Assembly: GCA_902729315.2 (NCBI GenBank)
Contig: LR746275.1
Coordinates: 1,768,501 to 1,832,500 of the forward strand
Direction of reading: 5' to 3'
DNA: 64,000 bases
From: Spirodela intermedia
Taxonomy: Eukaryota; Streptophyta; Magnoliopsida; Alismatales; Araceae
Shown: positions 62,215 to 64,000 of the stretch, in pieces
Layout: each line of letters starts with the position of its first letter
Numbering within the stretch: position 1 is the first letter of the stretch
The notes under the pieces: generated by a model
Told to the model about the DNA's origin: nothing
Databases searched by the model: none
What the model saw: the letters and a program-made list of their open reading frames with translations, nothing else
Made by a program: the position numbers and the translations under genes

Positions 62215-64000
62215 TCTATCCAGGTTTCCTCAAGATATTCAGCCGTTGATGCTAAGCTCATGTCTATGAAAGGCAGGATATCATCATCATCATCATCATC
62301 ATCTCTCTCTCTCTCTCTCTCTCTCTCCAGACGTATCCTCTTTTCAGAGCTTCACTGATCAACTTTTGGGCATCAAAGGGTCGGCGAGTCCAGCAGGATA
62401 AAAATCAGCTGCTTTGATATGAATTAATGTTGCCTGTTCAAGGGGCTTCCTTGAAGCTTTATATACACATTGACTTTTGGGATGTCAATGGGTCCGCAAG
62501 TCAACGGCACGAAGAACAGCTGCTTTGATACTTGTAAATGTGGCCATTTTTATCGGCTCCCTTAAAAAAATTATTACACACATTACCATATTTTGTAAAA
62601 AACTCTTAGTATTTTTTACTTTTATCTTCTCTTTTTTCTTCGAGCGTATCATTTTTTGGAATTTCACACATTAACTTCTAGGGCGTCAAAGGGTCCACAA
62701 GTCAACGGGCATGAGAAACATCTGCTCTGATATTTGCGAATGTTGCCATTTTCATGGGCTTCCTTGAAAATATTATTAACACATAAATATTTTTTGGTAA
62801 ATAATTCTTTTTATTTTTTTCCTTTTTTTCATAGTGTGTATCAAATTTTCGGTATTTCGCAAATCATATTTTCGGCATGAAAGTCGTCTGCTTTGATTAC
62901 CTTTGTTTTTTTTTAATGTATTATTATTATTATTTATTTCCCTTGGGGGGGCATATTTCTAGGCGTCGGATGATATTATTTTTTTTAATTCCATACGATT
63001 TTCACAAACAAAAAAATTCTGGGCCATCGCCGTAGACCGTACATTCGTTAAATAATATAAGGGCCGGCCGGGTCGACTCGGCCGAGTCCACAAACCCGGG
63101 TGATCTCTCTGCAGCTTTGTGAACGGGGTTTAGGCTGAGTCTCCGGGCAGCCCCTCCCTCCTGAGAAAGCGTCTCTCTCTCTCCCTCTCTCTCTCCCCTT
63201 GTCTGGGCCTCTTCCCCGTTGAGGAGCAGCGTCTGCGAGGCTACGTGGATTTCTGGTGAGAGACACAGGGGAGGAGGGGTAACTGCCCGGATTTCTGCTG
63301 GTTTCCGACGGAGGTATTTGGAATCCATGCTCCTGATCTTGGCCCGATCCTTGCGCTTTTATGTTATTTGGTTTCCTAGATTCTAGATTTTTTTTTTTTT
63401 CCTTGGCTTATCGTGCTGTCCTATTGAAAACCCTAATGAATCGATTTGTGGAAACTGAACAGGAGTGACGTATGAGAATACCGAAATTGTTTGAACCAGA
63501 TAATAATCGCTCTAGCTTCCCGCTTACACTGATGGTTTAGATTCTGAATTTCTTTTATCGAGTTTCGTGAGATGCGACCTGATGACTGGCGGCTTATCAT
63601 GAGGTTCACAGTTGGAAAAAAAGAAGAAGAGTTGGTAACTGTACGAGTTATTACAGTCATAACTTGTATTTTGAGAAATTCATGGAGTCTGAGATGTCTG
63701 AGAGCCCATGGGCACAGATTAGGCCGAGAACTAGGGCTCATGTCTTGTTTCAGATGATATTTTTGGTCAAGTTTTCAAACGTAGATATGAAAATTTCCCA
63801 TATTTATCGGATTTTGTTATACCTTTTGTGAGAAAAATCAAAATAATCATCACGTAATTTATGGTCGTAAGTATCCAATGAGAGATCTTGGCATTATCTT
63901 TCATCTTATATGAAAAACTGTAGAACCGTTTATCAATGGCATTTTAAACTTTCGGCTGTTTAATTCAGTTGAGTTGTAAAAGTAAGAACGTTTTTAGTGA
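62215..64000. other. UVH3 3' flank and possible promoter of a next gene
   Basis: Downstream of UVH3 come an ATC run (62279-62301), a CT run and a tandem repeat at 62347-62905. The GC-rich block 63055-63330, with CT tracts and a possible GAG|GTATTT donor at 63313, looks like the 5' UTR and leader intron of a gene that starts beyond the window. No coding exon can be supported before the end; the frames at 63002-63757 have no recognisable features. Confidence 0.4.
62347..62905. repeat. Degenerate tandem repeat downstream of UVH3
   Basis: Three diverged units start near 62347, 62461 and 62657, and part of a fourth near 62850. Shared phrases are ATCAACTTTTGGGCATCAAAGG-like sequence, GTCCrCAAGTCAACGG, AGCTGCTTTGATA, AATGTkGCCATTTT and GGGCTTCCTTGAA. 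Units are 110-195 bases and differ mainly by AT-rich insertions at their ends. No coding potential. Confidence 0.8.

Noticed and set aside
63002-63757. Coding exon of a ninth gene at the right edge
   Set aside because: Short frames without recognisable motifs; at best a leader exon and intron of a gene beyond the window.

Overview
This is a stretch of nuclear DNA from a flowering plant. The genes are split by spliceosomal introns, mostly GT-AG, that are AT-rich and up to about 2.9 kb long. Intergenic DNA carries many long CT/GA microsatellites. All eight confidently recognised genes are typical land-plant genes. Several (AILP1-like, TBL-like, TT8-like) have GC-rich exons. That pattern, and the proteins themselves, would suit a monocot or an early-diverging angiosperm, but I cannot name a species. 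No virus, prokaryotic element, CRISPR array, rRNA or tRNA was recognised.

Layout, left to right: signal peptidase complex subunit 3 (+, 2045-8452, six exons); an AILP1/TSJT1-like protein with YGL and LRDR motifs (+, 10359-12020, five exons); a trichome-birefringence-like O-acetyltransferase, TBL10/11 type (+, 13683-16310, four exons); DEAD-box RNA helicase RH58, probably plastidic (+, 17640-28709, ten exons); a TT8-type bHLH flavonoid regulator (+, 33830-38642, eight exons including a 15-nt microexon); autophagy PROPPIN ATG18c (-, 39368-41699, four exons); a small two-exon plant protein of unknown function (-, 44547-45009); mevalonate kinase (-, 46852-49520, five exons); and the XPG/RAD2 repair nuclease UVH3 (+, 50312-62214, sixteen exons). 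All exon models were assembled by hand from reading frame, splice-site sequence and remembered homologues. Every junction listed preserves the reading frame.

The genes do not form one pathway. They are independent housekeeping and regulatory genes: ER protein processing, cell-wall acetylation, organellar RNA metabolism, flavonoid regulation, autophagy, isoprenoid synthesis and DNA repair. From memory, AILP1, TBL11 and RH58 lie close together on Arabidopsis chromosome 5, and SPC22 and MVK are near neighbours elsewhere on that chromosome. The window may therefore preserve old linkage.

The more interesting observations are at the level of splicing and repeats: two introns with GC donors, two short in-frame introns without stops, a tandem pair of in-frame acceptors in UVH3, a conserved 15-nt microexon in TT8, microsatellites that themselves form the pyrimidine tracts of splice acceptors, and two tandem arrays upstream of AILP1 and RH58 that repeat a perfect G-box and share a flanking core. 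I did not find a convincing wholly new biological system.
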